Positions 15,110 through 23,623 of a DNA stretch of 26,575 nucleotides are shown in pieces. The position numbers and the translations under genes were made by a program. The notes beneath the pieces were generated by a model. That model worked only from the letters and a program-made list of their open reading frames with translations. It was not told the DNA's origin and made no database searches. Each line of letters begins with the position of its first letter. Within the stretch, counting starts at the first letter, position 1. Source of the stretch: UBA2653 sp964572685 (GTDB lineage Bacteria; Pseudomonadota; Gammaproteobacteria; Legionellales; Legionellaceae); assembly GCA_964572685.1 (NCBI GenBank), contig CAZNFJ010000025.1:1-26575 (forward strand), written 5' to 3'.

Positions 15110-15138
15110 GTTATGATGAGCTCATTTTAAAATGTCAA
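15110..15138 (-). promoter_or_regulatory. Promoter of efp
   Basis: On the minus strand a perfect TTGACA (plus 15133-15138) and CATAAC (plus 15110-15115) are 17 bp apart. The leader would be short and contain the GGAG ribosome site. A second TTGACA lies on the plus strand at 15153-15158, so two -35-like boxes form an inverted repeat in the efp/epmB gap. Confidence 0.55.
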
Positions 15139-15174
15139 CAGCTTATCAATTATTGACAAAAAATGCGAGTATAA

Positions 15175-16164
15175 ATGTCAAATTGGCAACAAGAATTAAG
15201 TAATGGTTTCAAAGATGTGCATGAATTATTAAGATTTCTAAATATTCCTGAAGACTTTGGAAGTTCACAATCGCAAAAATTATTTAAAACCCGAGTTCCT
15301 CGAGGCTTTGCTGCTCGTATGCAAAAAGGGTATCGTGATGATCCTTTGCTAAAACAAGTCATGGCGATTGATGATGAGTTGATATCAGATAATGACTATG
15401 TTCAAGATCCTTTACAGGAGTCTCAATTTCATCCAATCCCTGGTTTAATACATAAATACTACAATCGTGTTTTATGGATGTTATCGGGAGCATGTGCGGT
15501 TAACTGTCGATATTGTTTTCGACGACATTTCCCTTATGTTCAACATCAAACTGGCCGTTTGGGTTGGCAAGACATTCTTGCCTATATTGCTAAACATCCA
15601 GAAATTGATGAAGTGATATTTAGTGGTGGTGACCCTTTGGTTGCAAGTAATGATTATTTTGCAGAACTTTTAAAAGCACTTCATACCATTCCACATATTC
15701 AACATGTTCGTATTCATTCTCGTTTGCCGATTGTGCTACCGTCTCGCATCGAATCCTCATGGTTAGCATTATGGGACGCATATCCTTGGCAAAAGGTTAT
15801 GGTGGTACATTGTAATCATCCTCAGGAATTGGATGAGTCGGTTGTATGTGCTATTGCCAAACTTAAACAAAAAGGTTGGACGGTATTCAATCAATCTGTG
15901 ATTCTCAAAGGTGTGAACGATAATGTGGAAATTTTAATCCAATTAAGTCATCGTTTATTTGCTATTGGCATACTGCCATATTATTTACATGTGTTGGATA
16001 AAGTTGAAGGAGCTCAACATTTTGATGTACCCCTCGTTGAGATTTTTGAAATATATCAACAATTGCAAAGACGATTATCAGGTTATTTACTTCCGCGATT
16101 GGCTCAAGAAATTCCTGGTGTGCCACATAAAACACTTCTTAAAACTGAGACTAATGAAGTCTAA
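15175..16164 (+). CDS. epmB: EF-P (R)-beta-lysine synthase: lysine 2,3-aminomutase EpmB
   Basis: A radical-SAM, PLP-dependent enzyme that turns L-alpha-lysine into (R)-beta-lysine for attachment to EF-P Lys34 by EpmA. It is 329 residues, close to E. coli EpmB (342). The [4Fe-4S] motif CAVNCRYC has C107, C111 and C114. VIFSGGDPL (148-155) is the SAM-binding GGD region, RIHSRLPIV follows, and YYLHVLDKVEGAQHF near residue 270 contains the Lys expected to hold PLP. The N-terminus aligns with EpmB from the chosen ATG (TATAA ATG). EpmB belongs with EF-P functionally, and the two genes are divergent neighbours; epmA is not in the window. Confidence 0.95.
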   Translation: MSNWQQELSNGFKDVHELLRFLNIPEDFGSSQSQKLFKTRVPRGFAARMQKGYRDDPLLKQVMAIDDELISDNDYVQDPLQESQFHPIPGLIHKYYNRVLWMLSGACAVNCRYCFRRHFPYVQHQTGRLGWQDILAYIAKHPEIDEVIFSGGDPLVASNDYFAELLKALHTIPHIQHVRIHSRLPIVLPSRIESSWLALWDAYPWQKVMVVHCNHPQELDESVVCAIAKLKQKGWTVFNQSVILKGVNDNVEILIQLSHRLFAIGILPYYLHVLDKVEGAQHFDVPLVEIFEIYQQLQRRLSGYLLPRLAQEIPGVPHKTLLKTETNEV

Positions 16165-16216
16165 AAAAACTTGTGCTAAGATGATTTAAAGATGATTTTT
16201 GACTTAAGGATAAGTA

Positions 16217-18631
16217 ATGACCGGTTTAAGTATATTTCTATTTGTCATCGCCAGTATGATAGCCGTACAGATGGATGTTCATAAGAATGCATGGTTTACT
16301 GGGGCCGTGGTTTATGGGCTGATTGCGATATTTGGGTTTGAATGGTCCTGGAAAATATTGGGTGTTTATTATATTTTTTTAGGCCTTTTGTTTGTGCTTT
16401 CGATTGAAACGCACTGGAAAAAATGGGTGAGTTCTTTTTTTTACAAAAATTTGGGACACTTTATCCCCAAGCTTTCACCAACCGAGGAACAGGCGCTGAA
16501 GTCCGGGGATGCATGGTTAGAGGAAATGATTTTTACCGGGGATATTGACTGGAATAAGTTGGACTTGGCTCATTCAGTTCTTTCTATAGAAGAACAACAA
16601 TTTCTTAATGAAGAAGTCTCTATTTTATGTGGGATGATTGATGACTGGCAAGTTAATTGCAATGGTGATTTACCTCCAGAAGTTTGGTCATATATGCGCA
16701 ATAATGGATTTTTGGGCTTGGTGATAAGTCCTGAGTATGGTGGAAAAGGGTTTTCTGCCCGCGCGCATTCAGAAATAATCCTTAAAATTGCAAGTCGCTC
16801 TCCATCTGCGGCGGTGACGGTTATGGTTCCTAATTCTTTAGGGCCGGGTGAGTTGCTCATGCATTATGGTACGCAGCAACAAAGAGAATATTATTTACCG
16901 CGCCTGGCCCAAGGCATTGACATTCCCTGCTTTGCACTCACCGAGCCTGAGGCCGGCAGTGATGCCACGTCGATTCAATCGGAGGCCGTTGTTTTTCAAC
17001 AAGGCAATCAATTATTTTTACGTATAAGCTTGAATAAACGTTGGATTACTTTAGCGCCGGTTGCGACCTTAATTGGTGTGGCTGTTGCTTTGAAAGATCC
17101 TGAAAAATTATTAAATGGCCTTGGGCAAGAAGGAATTACTTGCGTGTTATTGCATCGTGATACACCCCATTTGGAAGTGGGCCCTAGACATTTACCGGCC
17201 GGTCAATCCTTTATGAATGGAACAGTCAAAGGTGAAGATATTATTGTGCCGATTGATCAAATCATTGGGGGGCAGGAAAAGGCAGGGCATGGCTGGCCAA
17301 TGTTAGTGGAGTGTTTATCCATTGGACGCTCTATTTCATTGCCCGCTTTGGCAACGGCATCTTCGGCAGTTTGCTATTTAACCTCAGGTGCTTTTTGTAG
17401 ACTTCGTCGTCAGTTCAATACCGATATTGTTCAGTTTGAAGGAATCCAAGAAAAACTTGCACAAATTGCAGGCCTTCATTATTTAATCAATGTCAATCGA
17501 TTGATGACCTTGGCAGCAGTTGATGCAGGCAAAAAACCCGCTGTTGTTTCAGCCATTGCCAAATATTTTAATACAGAGTTAGGTCGAGAAGTTCTTAATC
17601 ATGCTATGGATGTCCATGGGGGACGAACAGTGGTTGATGGTCCGCGTAATTATTTACTTCATCATTATGAGGCCATTCCGATTTCTATCACCGTCGAAGG
17701 TGCTAATATCATGTCTCGAAATTTATTAATTTTTGGACAAGGCTCTATGGTTTGTCATCCATTTATTCGTCAAGAATTTTATGCTATTCGCGAACAAAAT
17801 AAAGAACGTTTTCATGAGATATTTTGGCAGCATATTCAATATTCTATTCGTGGCTTTTGTAAAGCATTTGTCTCGAGTTGGACGGGTGGATATTTGTTAA
17901 AAGCGCCTCGTGGTCCATTTAATAAAAAAGATTTTCTGCGTTTATGTTTTTGTTTTTCATGGTTGGCTGATTTTGCATTAATCACCCTAGGTGGTCAGTT
18001 GAAAAGAAAAGAACGATTATCGGCTCGCTTGGCTGATGCTTTTTCTTATTTATACATGGCGTTGGGGGTATTTGCTGATCTTGAAAAAAGAGCATCCATG
18101 GATTCATTACTGAAGATTCAAGCTCAATGGGCTTTAGAGTATTGTTATGCAGAGACCCAAAAAGCGCTGATTGGTTTTACTCGCGAATATCCGAGTCGTC
18201 TGATTGGCAGATTTTTAAAGTTAGTGATTGCGCCATTTGGACAAACCTTTAATCCGCCGCATGATGCGTTAGATAAATCTTTGGCAATTGCAATGTCGTT
18301 AGATAGTGATTATCGCGATTATTTAAGAGATAAAATTTATTTGTCCGGCCAAGTTAGTGAACCCATTGATAGAATGGAATGGGCATTACAACAATATTTA
18401 GATTTAATGCCTATTTATCAAAAAATTGCAGATATTCGACATTATAAATTTGAAGAAATGAGTGCCTTTTTGGAAGAAAAAGTGGCTAAACATCAATTGT
18501 TAGAGTCTGAAAAAGAAGCCATTCTTTTAGCAGAGTCTGCTCGTTATGAAGCCTTACAAGTGGATGTATTTCAGTCCAATATGACCCAAAACATTTTTTC
18601 GCACATTAGTGAAACCGTTGGAGATTCATAA
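16217..18631 (+). CDS. fadE: Acyl-CoA dehydrogenase FadE
   Basis: FAD-dependent enzyme that introduces the trans-2 double bond in the first step of fatty-acid beta-oxidation. At 804 residues it belongs to the large, membrane-associated FadE type (E. coli 814). Three hydrophobic segments open the protein (about residues 3-18, 27-41, 47-63). LTEPEAGSDATS (241-252) is the acyl-CoA dehydrogenase signature; MDVHGGRTVVDGPRN and VEGANIMSRNLLIFGQG are further FadE blocks. AGGA (16207-16210) lies 6 nt before the ATG. The stop (TAA) shares a base with the ATG of the next gene (TAATG). Lipid use is consistent with an intracellular or amoeba-associated lifestyle, but that is inference. Confidence 0.95.
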   Translation: MTGLSIFLFVIASMIAVQMDVHKNAWFTGAVVYGLIAIFGFEWSWKILGVYYIFLGLLFVLSIETHWKKWVSSFFYKNLGHFIPKLSPTEEQALKSGDAWLEEMIFTGDIDWNKLDLAHSVLSIEEQQFLNEEVSILCGMIDDWQVNCNGDLPPEVWSYMRNNGFLGLVISPEYGGKGFSARAHSEIILKIASRSPSAAVTVMVPNSLGPGELLMHYGTQQQREYYLPRLAQGIDIPCFALTEPEAGSDATSIQSEAVVFQQGNQLFLRISLNKRWITLAPVATLIGVAVALKDPEKLLNGLGQEGITCVLLHRDTPHLEVGPRHLPAGQSFMNGTVKGEDIIVPIDQIIGGQEKAGHGWPMLVECLSIGRSISLPALATASSAVCYLTSGAFCRLRRQFNTDIVQFEGIQEKLAQIAGLHYLINVNRLMTLAAVDAGKKPAVVSAIAKYFNTELGREVLNHAMDVHGGRTVVDGPRNYLLHHYEAIPISITVEGANIMSRNLLIFGQGSMVCHPFIRQEFYAIREQNKERFHEIFWQHIQYSIRGFCKAFVSSWTGGYLLKAPRGPFNKKDFLRLCFCFSWLADFALITLGGQLKRKERLSARLADAFSYLYMALGVFADLEKRASMDSLLKIQAQWALEYCYAETQKALIGFTREYPSRLIGRFLKLVIAPFGQTFNPPHDALDKSLAIAMSLDSDYRDYLRDKIYLSGQVSEPIDRMEWALQQYLDLMPIYQKIADIRHYKFEEMSAFLEEKVAKHQLLESEKEAILLAESARYEALQVDVFQSNMTQNIFSHISETVGDS

Positions 18632-19353
18632 TGTCCAAATCTGACGATATAAGAAAAAATTATGCTGTTGCTGAAATGTTGTCACTGTGTACTGGTCCTG
18701 AGTTAACAACTTATACGATTGAGAGCATGTATAGGCAAAAATTTACGAATGATGCTATTCAATCATTTATCAAATTAAAAGAATCTCAAATAAGTAATGA
18801 AAAGGAATGTCAGCGTAAAGTTATTAAAGGTGAGTTTGTTAAATTACCACCACAGGATCCTATTGTCGCAATGGCAGAATCACAAAAGCGTGCAATGGCA
18901 GAATTTTCTGAACCCATGACAAACTTAAAAATTGACTTGGTGATGGATGCTAAGACCGAAAACATTAAGGGATATCAATTTAGTATAGGTGATACCTCTT
19001 TAGAGGAATGGTGTGAAGCTCGAGGACTTAATTTTGGAATTTATCAGACAGGATTGCAGGCCTATATTGAAGTGGATATCTTGGGAAAAATGAATGTGGC
19101 GATTATGAATAACCAATTGGTTTATATCGATCCGAATAATCGAGAACTTAAAGTGCTTACTTACGATGAATTGTCTGAGAAATTAAATAATGATTCCAGA
19201 CCACTTAATGATGAATTAGCTAAATTGATGAAAGATGGCCAGGTTATTACAAACAATGGATCGGTTGTTTTTGAATTGCAGCAATTTGGTAAAATCAAAA
19301 CCAAAATTGAAACACAATCACTGGAAGAATCTCCTAAGCCGGGTCTGGATTAA
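18631..19353 (+). CDS. Unknown 240-residue protein translationally coupled to fadE
   Basis: No family recognised. The protein starts in the last base of the fadE stop (TAATG), so its translation probably depends on ribosomes leaving fadE. It has no signal peptide or membrane segment and appears cytoplasmic. The N-terminal third looks helical and charged (about 1-100, including ESQKRAMAEFSEPM). The C-terminal part looks mixed alpha/beta with YQFSIGDTSLEEWCEARG, AYIEVDILGKMNVAIM and YIDPNNRELKVLTYDEL. Its last 20 bases overlap the convergent murU gene (19334-19353). Position suggests a link to fatty-acid use, but nothing in the sequence shows an enzymatic role; a secreted effector is another possibility. 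Confidence 0.7.
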   Translation: MSKSDDIRKNYAVAEMLSLCTGPELTTYTIESMYRQKFTNDAIQSFIKLKESQISNEKECQRKVIKGEFVKLPPQDPIVAMAESQKRAMAEFSEPMTNLKIDLVMDAKTENIKGYQFSIGDTSLEEWCEARGLNFGIYQTGLQAYIEVDILGKMNVAIMNNQLVYIDPNNRELKVLTYDELSEKLNNDSRPLNDELAKLMKDGQVITNNGSVVFELQQFGKIKTKIETQSLEESPKPGLD

Positions 19354-20011
19354 GTCGTTTTAACACATCAGGATGTCCAACATCGAACCATGAACCATCA
19401 TAAATTTCTGCAGTGAGTTGAGATTGCGAGGCTTTAGAATATAACCAGTCCCGAATACTGTATCTTCCCAGGTACAAATCATCCAAAGCTTTCAACCGAT
19501 AATAACAGATCCCTGAAAAAATAAATTTTTTAGGTGTTGGTAGTACACGTTGATTGTTTTCGCAATAACCAAAATTTCCAGGTGGAAGATGAGCTTGACT
19601 TGGAATTAAAACAAGATGTCCATCTGCGTTATCTGCCAGTTCTTGATTCGAATTAGGTAGATAACTTGTATAAATATCTGCATTTACACAAAGTAAGATT
19701 TCATCCGTGACCCAGTTGGTTTTTTTTATAAATGCAAGCGTTCCTGCGGTTTCCAAGCCGCCTGGAGGTTCAGGTAAATACTCAACCTGTAAGCCGAACG
19801 CTTGACCATTTCCGACATATTGACGAATTTGATATCCTAAGTAAGCATGATTGATGATCACTTGTTGGATACCAGCTGTGGCGAGTTGATTGAGATGATG
19901 CGCCAATAGTGGCTTATTCGCAACAACCAATAGAGGTTTAGGAGTATTTTTTGTATAAGGCAGCATTCGTTCGCCACGGCCCGCTGCAAATATTAAAGCC
20001 GTCTTTATCAT
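19334..20011 (-). CDS. murU: N-acetylmuramate alpha-1-phosphate uridylyltransferase
   Basis: Nucleotidyltransferase that makes UDP-MurNAc from MurNAc-1-phosphate and UTP in cell-wall recycling. At 225 residues it is near Pseudomonas MurU (about 223). The N-terminal nucleotide-binding signature is FAAGRGERMLPYTKNTPKPLL (8-28); PPGGLETAGTL (about 82-92) and CVNADIY (about 108-114, metal-binding Asp) follow. The family resembles mannose-1-phosphate guanylyltransferases and glucose-1-phosphate thymidylyltransferases. The 4-nt overlap (ATGA) with a matching sugar kinase, and the adjoining lptD, are the context known for amgK-murU in Pseudomonas, which decides the assignment. Confidence 0.9.
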   Translation of the reverse strand: MIKTALIFAAGRGERMLPYTKNTPKPLLVVANKPLLAHHLNQLATAGIQQVIINHAYLGYQIRQYVGNGQAFGLQVEYLPEPPGGLETAGTLAFIKKTNWVTDEILLCVNADIYTSYLPNSNQELADNADGHLVLIPSQAHLPPGNFGYCENNQRVLPTPKKFIFSGICYYRLKALDDLYLGRYSIRDWLYSKASQSQLTAEIYDGSWFDVGHPDVLKRLNPDPA

Positions 20012-21012
20012 ATCGATTTTAAAAATAAAGGTTCAATCTTTTCTTTCAAAAAAAGATGAAAGGTTTTAAATTCAGGTAAATCCTTCAGAGCCATTAATGT
20101 GTAATTCCAGACTCGGGGTAAATCATGAAGGAATTGGGTTTTATTGTCTCGATATGCCAGTCTAGCGAATATTCCCAGAACCTTAATATGCCTTTGTAAG
20201 CCACAAAGTTGAAACTCATACCAAAAATTTTCCTGTTCTTCAGGTCGACCAATCTGCTCAAGAAAAAAAAGGCAATATTTTTTTTGTAAAGATTCATCCC
20301 AGACGATGTAACAATCTTTTAATAGTGATACAACATCATAAGCTCTTGGTCCATACATGGCATCTTGAAAATCTATCACGCCTAATTCATTTTGATTAAT
20401 AACCATTAAATTTCTTGAGTGATAGTCACGATGTATTAATGTTTTAGGAAATGACTCTATGGTTTGAATCAGTTGATCAAAAGTATTTTGTAACATTTTT
20501 TGAGAAGCTTTATCAAGATCAAGTTTCAAATGTTTCGTTAAAAACCAGTCGTGAAATAGTTGAACTTCTGAAGACATATGCACAATGTCAAATGTTGGTA
20601 ATGCTTTAGATATATCGATATTCGCAGCATTGACTTGCATGGTTGCCAAAGTGTTTAATGCGTTAGAGTAAAATTGATTAACATTTTGTTCATTAAGGAC
20701 CTCTAATAATTGGATATTGCCGAGATCTTCTAATAACAAGTAGTTTTGTTCATCATGAATGTAATAAATTTCAGGAACACGAATGGCTAAAGAGGCGAGT
20801 AATTTATCAACGAAAATAAATTGCTCGGTTTTTTCAGCAGCTTGATGCGCATCCATCAAAATCATGTTTTTGGTTGATTGATTCGGATGTTCTGCAACAA
20901 CACGATAATATTGTCGCAAACTGGCATCGCCTTTAATCGGTTCAATTTGATGAATTTGCAAATGACATTTATTTTTTAGCCAATCATGGAGTAGGTGTTG
21001 ATGATGAAGCAT
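20008..21012 (-). CDS. amgK: N-acetylmuramate/N-acetylglucosamine kinase AmgK
   Basis: Aminoglycoside-phosphotransferase-fold kinase that phosphorylates the anomeric hydroxyl of MurNAc or GlcNAc. It feeds MurU and bypasses de novo UDP-MurNAc synthesis, a route linked elsewhere to intrinsic fosfomycin tolerance. The 334-residue length fits. GDASLRQYYRV (28-38) is the N-terminal nucleotide-loop region. LIHRDYHSRNLMV (192-204) contains catalytic Asp196 and Asn201. VIDFQDAMYGP (212-222) has metal-binding Asp214. AGGA precedes the ATG by 8 nt. It is divergent from lptD with a 70-bp gap, and overlaps murU by 4 nt. Confidence 0.9.
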   Translation of the reverse strand: MLHHQHLLHDWLKNKCHLQIHQIEPIKGDASLRQYYRVVAEHPNQSTKNMILMDAHQAAEKTEQFIFVDKLLASLAIRVPEIYYIHDEQNYLLLEDLGNIQLLEVLNEQNVNQFYSNALNTLATMQVNAANIDISKALPTFDIVHMSSEVQLFHDWFLTKHLKLDLDKASQKMLQNTFDQLIQTIESFPKTLIHRDYHSRNLMVINQNELGVIDFQDAMYGPRAYDVVSLLKDCYIVWDESLQKKYCLFFLEQIGRPEEQENFWYEFQLCGLQRHIKVLGIFARLAYRDNKTQFLHDLPRVWNYTLMALKDLPEFKTFHLFLKEKIEPLFLKSI

Positions 21013-21058
21013 GTTATAATTCCTGGCAAATTAAAAACACATCTTAATTAAAAACATT

Positions 21059-21087
21059 ATTATATCTTATAATGAGATTGCTGTGAT
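21059..21087 (-). promoter_or_regulatory. Candidate amgK-murU promoter
   Basis: On the minus strand ATCACA (plus 21082-21087) and a perfect TATAAT (plus 21059-21064) are 17 bp apart. The -35 lies over the lptD start codon, so expression of the two divergent units should interfere. A plus-strand TATAAT at 21068-21073 is too close to the lptD start to be its usual promoter. Confidence 0.4.
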
Positions 21088-23605
21088 AATAAAAAATATA
21101 TATAAAAACATAATCATTATTTTTTTGATAAGCTTTATAAACGGCTTGTATGCGCATAGCTTGCCTTTAACTCAGGAAAGTCAACCCATTATCGCCTGTC
21201 TATCTCCAGAAAAAAAAGCCAACCTTGTCACACATCAACCGCAAGGACGCGATTTTTTTCAAAGACTGTTATGGCAAAATGAGTCCTTAGGCTGTTGTGG
21301 CGGTTTTTTTCGTTCAGAGCCTAAAGAAATGACATTACCTTATAATGTGATTCAGTTAAAAGCCAATCAAGTAGAGTTGAAGGAAGGGGGGTGTTCGCGT
21401 TTATACGGGCAGGTATCTGTTCAGCAAAACCAGAAGTTGTTAGAAGCGACCACTGCCTATATTCATCGAAATCGTACAACCGGTCAAATCGATGGTATTG
21501 AATTGTTAGATCATATTCAGATTCGTGAACCAGGAAAAAAAATTGTTGCTGATTATGCTATTTATGATCCGGTGCATGAAAGAGGAATTGCATGGAATGG
21601 TGGTTATAAAATCCAGTTAAATCATGCCGGCGCAAAATTACCAGGATGGGGGCAGGCAAGAAGGATAGAACGAACATCAGAAGGGATGATTTATTTGGAT
21701 GATGCTAGTTTTTCAACATGCTCTCCAAATTGGACCACCTGGAAAATATTTTCTAAAAAGCTCGAATTAAATCCTAAAACTGAGCGTGGCATTGCTCGTC
21801 ATAGTAGCTTTAAAGTTTTTGATAAACCAATTTTATATATGCCTTATTTAAGTTTTCCTATTTCTGGAAAAAGACAATCGGGGCTTTTAACGCCAACCAT
21901 CGGATTTACCAATATTGGTGGTTACAATTTTTCTATACCTTATTATTGGAATATAGCTCCCAATTTTGATGCGACATTGGTTCCTCAAGTTTATACTTTA
22001 AGAGGATTAATGCTTGGTGGTGAATTTCGATATTTACTGCCCGGGACATCGGGTTTGTTTCTTGGCAATTTTATGCCCAATGATCAAATGTTTGGTAAAT
22101 TTATAGAATCTAACCAAGCTCTTTATCCACAATTAGATCACTTATCAAAAAATCGATGGAATGTAATTTGGCGGGGAGATTCTCATTTATCCTCAGGCTT
22201 GGGAATGAAAATTGATTATCAGAAAGTTTCTGATGATTATTATTTTCAAGATTTTAGTAATAATTTATCAGTGATGACGCAAAATCAAATATTAAGGCAA
22301 GGCGAACTCAATTATCAAACAGAGCATTGGTATTTGCGAACCATGCTTCAAAGTTACCAAACTTTACAACCGATCAACCAATCATTTGTTACCCAGTTAT
22401 ACGCAAGACAACCTCAAATTTTGGCGAATGGTATATATAACCGGGTGCTGGGCGGAGATCTTAATATCAATGCGCAGTATGATCAGTTTCAGTGGATAGG
22501 CTATCAGCTTGCACCACAAGGACCAAGATTTCATTTTAATCCTAGTTACACTTATCATATGAAAAAAAGTTGGGGCTATGCGAAACCCGGTGTTGAATTG
22601 ATGGGTAATCTATATCAATTAGAGAACCTTTTACCTGGTGCCGTGTCACGTTATAATGTTGCCATTCCTCGTTACAGTATTGACTCAGGCTTGTATTTTG
22701 ATAAGTATGCGCATGTGTTCAAACGAATTTGGCAACATACGATAGAACCGCGTTTATATTATCTATATGTCCCCTATCAAAATCAGACGGTTGTACCTGC
22801 ATTTGAATCTGCTTATATGATATTTAATACCGACCAATTATTTCGACCCAACCGGTTTTCAGGTTTTGATAGGATTGGCGATACCAATCAGCTTTCCTAT
22901 TCTTTAACCTCACGATTGATTAGTCCAAATACTGGATTAGAAAAGATAGCTCTAACCGTTGGTCAAATAAGATATTTTAAACCACGACAATTGAGCCTGT
23001 GCTATGCAGCCGATGGGCAACCCTGTCCGGAAAATCCTTTATCTTTAGGGTATTTATCTCCAGACTCATCCTTTTCTCCAGTCGCATCAAGATTGGTATA
23101 CACATTAACAAAAAATTGGTCTATTATTGGTAATTATGCTTATGATGTTGATGTGAATAGTTCCAATAATGGTGATATTAATCTTCATTATCAACCAAGT
23201 CCTGAGCGAATTATTCACTTAGGGTATAGCTATTTGGTCAATGGTAATATTATTTCAGGTTTAAATGCGCCATTAGAACAACAAGCTTTAAATCAAGTGT
23301 CTGCTGGTTATGCATGGCCATTAACGGAGAAATGGAGTACGCTTGCGATTTACAGTTATAACATCAGTAATGCATATGCAATGCTGAGTTTTGGAGGTTT
23401 ACAATATGATAGTTGTTGTTGGGCGTTTCGTTTTTTAGGAGGGCGTGTTTTTCAGAGTTTAGAACCTCAATCCTTAACGCCACAATATAATAATAATATT
23501 TACTTTCAAATATTATTAAAGGGATTAGGCTCAGCGGCCAATAGTGATCCTGCTGCAACTATTCAAACTTATTTGCCAGGGTTGTATAATATTTTTAAAC
23601 ATTAA
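21083..23605 (+). CDS. lptD: LPS-assembly outer-membrane protein LptD
   Basis: With LptE forms the outer-membrane translocon that inserts LPS into the outer leaflet. It is 840 residues. The start is a GTG with GAG 6 nt upstream; no in-frame ATG gives a complete signal peptide. Residues 1-24 are the signal peptide (GLYA end). The periplasmic OstA/LptA-like jellyroll spans about 85-220, then the 26-strand barrel, with YMPYLSFPISGKRQSGLLTP and the Tyr/Trp-rich strands of the family. C213 (STCSPNW) and the pair C778-C779 (DSCCW) match the conserved disulfide cysteines of E. coli LptD, and C39 is the likely N-terminal partner. C71-C72 and C104 are additional. First gene of lptD-surA-pdxA-folA. Confidence 0.95.
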   Translation: MIIKNIYKNIIIIFLISFINGLYAHSLPLTQESQPIIACLSPEKKANLVTHQPQGRDFFQRLLWQNESLGCCGGFFRSEPKEMTLPYNVIQLKANQVELKEGGCSRLYGQVSVQQNQKLLEATTAYIHRNRTTGQIDGIELLDHIQIREPGKKIVADYAIYDPVHERGIAWNGGYKIQLNHAGAKLPGWGQARRIERTSEGMIYLDDASFSTCSPNWTTWKIFSKKLELNPKTERGIARHSSFKVFDKPILYMPYLSFPISGKRQSGLLTPTIGFTNIGGYNFSIPYYWNIAPNFDATLVPQVYTLRGLMLGGEFRYLLPGTSGLFLGNFMPNDQMFGKFIESNQALYPQLDHLSKNRWNVIWRGDSHLSSGLGMKIDYQKVSDDYYFQDFSNNLSVMTQNQILRQGELNYQTEHWYLRTMLQSYQTLQPINQSFVTQLYARQPQILANGIYNRVLGGDLNINAQYDQFQWIGYQLAPQGPRFHFNPSYTYHMKKSWGYAKPGVELMGNLYQLENLLPGAVSRYNVAIPRYSIDSGLYFDKYAHVFKRIWQHTIEPRLYYLYVPYQNQTVVPAFESAYMIFNTDQLFRPNRFSGFDRIGDTNQLSYSLTSRLISPNTGLEKIALTVGQIRYFKPRQLSLCYAADGQPCPENPLSLGYLSPDSSFSPVASRLVYTLTKNWSIIGNYAYDVDVNSSNNGDINLHYQPSPERIIHLGYSYLVNGNIISGLNAPLEQQALNQVSAGYAWPLTEKWSTLAIYSYNISNAYAMLSFGGLQYDSCCWAFRFLGGRVFQSLEPQSLTPQYNNNIYFQILLKGLGSAANSDPAATIQTYLPGLYNIFKH

Positions 23606-23623
23606 ATTAGGTTCTCAAAAACC

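Noticed and set aside
15153..15175. TTGACA plus TATAAA as an epmB promoter
   Set aside because: The two boxes are only 11 bp apart, too close for sigma70.
15959..16189. 76-codon plus-strand frame overlapping the end of epmB
   Set aside because: It overlaps the conserved EpmB C-terminus in another frame and lacks any recognisable feature.
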